Part shown: positions 61,923 through 64,000 of the stretch, piece by piece
Layout of the letters: each line of letters starts with the position of its first letter
How positions within the stretch are numbered: position 1 is the stretch's first letter
Assembly (NCBI GenBank): GCA_014898415.1
Contig: RCTD01000029.1
Coordinates: forward strand, 665,051-729,050
From: Stromatinia cepivora
Lineage: Eukaryota; Ascomycota; Leotiomycetes; Helotiales; Sclerotiniaceae
Length of the DNA stretch: 64,000 nucleotides
Direction: 5' to 3'
Translations under genes and position numbers: made by a program
The notes under the pieces: generated by a model
Seen by the model: only the letters and a program-made list of their open reading frames with translations
Told to the model about the DNA's origin: nothing
The model's database searches: none

Positions 61923-63021
61923 GTTATTAATTTGAATCAATATATTTGAAAGGTTTAATAAAAGTATTGATATTTTTAATATAAAAATTTGGACTTTTTT
62001 AAAATAGGGTATCAATTATATTAAAAAAAATAGATTTTGAATTTCAATTTATTAAATCAATTATAAATTAAGAAAAAGATATTTAAAAAAGAAAAAAAAA
62101 TATATTTCAGAATCCCGAAATCAGGATATTTTCTATAATGTTTTAAAAATTGAAAAATATTGAAATTGAAAATCGATGATATATATATATATATTGATAT
62201 AAATATATTTCATTGTTCAAATAGAATAATATAGATCTAATCATATTAATACCTAAGTATTAATGGTTTTGAATACCATTAATACCGGTTTAAATGGAAC
62301 TGCCCTGATATATAGTGTAATATAGCGAATCATATTATTCAGGATATAGATCAGGATTGTTCTATTATTTCAATCAAGATTGAAATTATAGTAATTCTCT
62401 GTATAATATTTGATTCAAATAATATTTCGTATTTGGATTCAAAATATTAATTGATCATTCGTCATATTAATCAACAATACACTCCATTTGACAAACCCTT
62501 TGAATTAAGATCATTTTGTTAATTTCAATTTAAAATTCAATATCACTATAGCAACGATCTCAATTTATATATATCAAATGAATTCTTATTCAAATTGAAA
62601 TCTTTTCTTCTTTAGAATTATATTCTATCTTCAAATCTTTCAAATCTTTTAAATCCTTCAAAATCTTTCAAATCTTATATTATATTATTCTTTTGAATTA
62701 ATATTATTAAAAATAACTAATTATCAAATCTCCTTTTCTTTTTTCAATTTTTTTGAATTTGATATTAATGAATTATTTAATGATTTTCGAAATTCTAGGG
62801 ATTTCGAAGCCAAATTGGCTTTTCAAGAAATTGATTAAATATCATTTCTTTCTTATTATTCAGCATTTCAATAAAATTATAAAGAATTGAAATATTGAAA
62901 GATTAATATCGAAAGAGTATATTAAAAGATTATATATTAAAGAATTAATATAAAAAAATTCTATATTTTATATTGAAAAATTATTTATTGAAAAATTATA
63001 TATTTTATATTAAAAGAATAA

Positions 63022-63110
63022 TTTTTATTGAAAGATTATTTATTGAAAGATTATTTATTGAAAGATTATTTATTGAAAGATTATTTATTGAAAGATTATA
63101 CATTGAAAAA
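63022..63110 (+). repeat. 15-bp minisatellite, about six units
   Basis: TTGAAAGATTATTTA repeats in exact 15-base phase (the G of TTG at 63030, 63045, 63060, 63075, 63090 and 63105). Looser copies extend over about 62870-63330. Confidence 0.9.
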
Positions 63111-63482
63111 TTATATATTTTATATTAAAAGAATAATATTAAAGATTAATATTAAAAGATTATATATTGAAAAATTATATAACCCTAAAATTATATATTG
63201 AAAAATTATTTATTGAAAGAATAATATTGAAAAAATAATATCAAGAAATAATTTATTAAAGATTAATATTAAAAGATTACATATTGAAAGATTATATATT
63301 GAAAGATTATTTATCAAAAGATTAATATTAAAAATAATAAAAGAATAGATTTAAATTTATATATATATATATTTATTAAATTGATAATAATAAAAGAATA
63401 AATTCGAATTTATAATATTAATAATATTATAATAATAATTCTAATAAACTTTTATTATAAACTCTTTTATAAATTTAAAAGT

Positions 63483-63563
63483 CCCCCGGTGAACTTTTAT
63501 TATAGGCTATACAAGCGTATAATTTAGGCTCTATATGCCTATAAGGGGGGTCACCGGGAGCTA
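63483..63563. other. GC-rich hairpin
   Basis: CCCCCGGTGA near 63483 pairs with TCACCGGG near 63552-63560. Inside it TATAGGC pairs with GCCTATA. It stands out in AT-rich surroundings. Function unknown; a transposon end or a small foldback element are possible. Confidence 0.55.
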
Positions 63564-64000
63564 ATTTTATCAATAGTGGTTTTGCACGTAAAATAATTTG
63601 TCGGAAATTATTATTTTCGTACGAATCAATTGTATGTAGAATTTCGACTAATAAGGACCCTATGGGTATATGAAGAGGGTGACCTGAAAGGCATTCAATA
63701 TATGGTGATTCTAATATTAGTGCTCTTTAGGCCTTAAAAAGTCATTTTAGGCTTCCCTCTTCAATTCTAGACCCTAATTATTGATTTCTAATTAAATATT
63801 TAGGGTCTTATTAGCTAATAGGCCCTTATATGAACTCTAGAATTCTTTTATATATGGGTGAGCATATATAAATTAGTATAGGCCTTATATGGTACTAAAG
63901 TTAATTAATATTTGGGAGCCCTAATACTTTTTGATTAAAGCTTTAATATTATTAATTTAATATTAGTTTTTTATAAGCTATATGTGCTTTATTTAATCCT

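Larger units (their letters stand above)
61492..64000. other. Repeat-rich AT DNA to the window end, no gene recognised
   Basis: Holds a palindrome at 61520-61539, a ~140-bp direct duplication, a 15-bp minisatellite and a GC-rich hairpin, listed separately. From about 63480 the composition becomes less extreme, with several 'TTAGGCYT'-like words, which may mark a different element or the edge of the AT block. Confidence 0.55.

Noticed and set aside
63022..63110. CRISPR-like array
   Set aside because: Units are 15 bases with no spacers, so it is a simple minisatellite.
1..64000. Mitochondrial DNA, bacterial DNA or an AT-rich protist as the source
   Set aside because: No mitochondrial genes, no operons, and coding remnants are fungal LTR and Fot1-type elements altered by directed transitions. 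AT richness is explained by RIP.

Overview
The window is a gene-poor, very AT-rich block of a filamentous ascomycete (Pezizomycotina) genome, built almost wholly from nested transposable elements. Two signs point to this. First, fungal-type Ty1/copia, Ty3/gypsy and Fot1/pogo proteins can be read by eye. Second, nearly every difference between copies is C-to-T or G-to-A, and most in-frame stops are TAA, TAG or TGA where a relative keeps Gln, Arg or Trp. That is the signature of repeat-induced point mutation (RIP). The species cannot be named from this. I see no convincing host gene, rRNA, tRNA or CRISPR array.

Layout. (1) 1-14241: copia family-1 copy COP1 (+), cut by the window edge. It is interrupted by non-autonomous LTR element A1 (2345-12866, TSD AAAGG), which is interrupted by copia family-2 copy B1 (4056-12315, minus, TSD AATAC). 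(2) 14242-22600: decayed AT-rich DNA holding a family-2 solo LTR (16143-16452, TSD GATAA), two inverted solo-LTR-like copies of a further family (16742-17023 and 21739-22020), and a complete short element A2 (19098-21350, TSD AATCA). (3) 22606-37136: copia family-1 copy D (minus, TSD TATAT), split inside gag by an antiparallel family-1 copy E (26917-36206, TSD TTATA). E carries a Fot1/pogo transposon (31116-33300, TA target) and a short little-mutated LTR element (34156-35774, TSD ATTTA). (4) 37822-61491: family-2 copy B0 (minus) is cut by family-2 copy B2 (+, starting 38737). B2 is split by A3 (40051-53384, TSD TAAAT). A3's left LTR is split by an 11.2-kb gypsy element C (40173-51365, minus). 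B2 is finally cut by another family-2 copy, B4 (57240 to about 61491). (5) 61492-64000: repeat-rich AT DNA with a direct duplication, a 15-bp minisatellite and one GC-rich hairpin.

The nesting gives relative ages: COP1 before A1 before B1; D before E before the pogo and short LTR insertions; B0 before B2 before A3 before C. All autonomous copies are dead, having lost start codons, zinc-knuckle residues or catalytic Asp residues, or carrying many stops.

Most interesting observations: element C carries about 1,080 further codons downstream of the gypsy integrase, in the same frame as pol, which I cannot assign to a family. The outer ~100 bp of element ends are consistently less mutated than their interiors. 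Family A elements carry a fragment of family-1 copia pol in two of three copies. B1 has plus-strand reading frames, antisense to pol, in its long 3' region.
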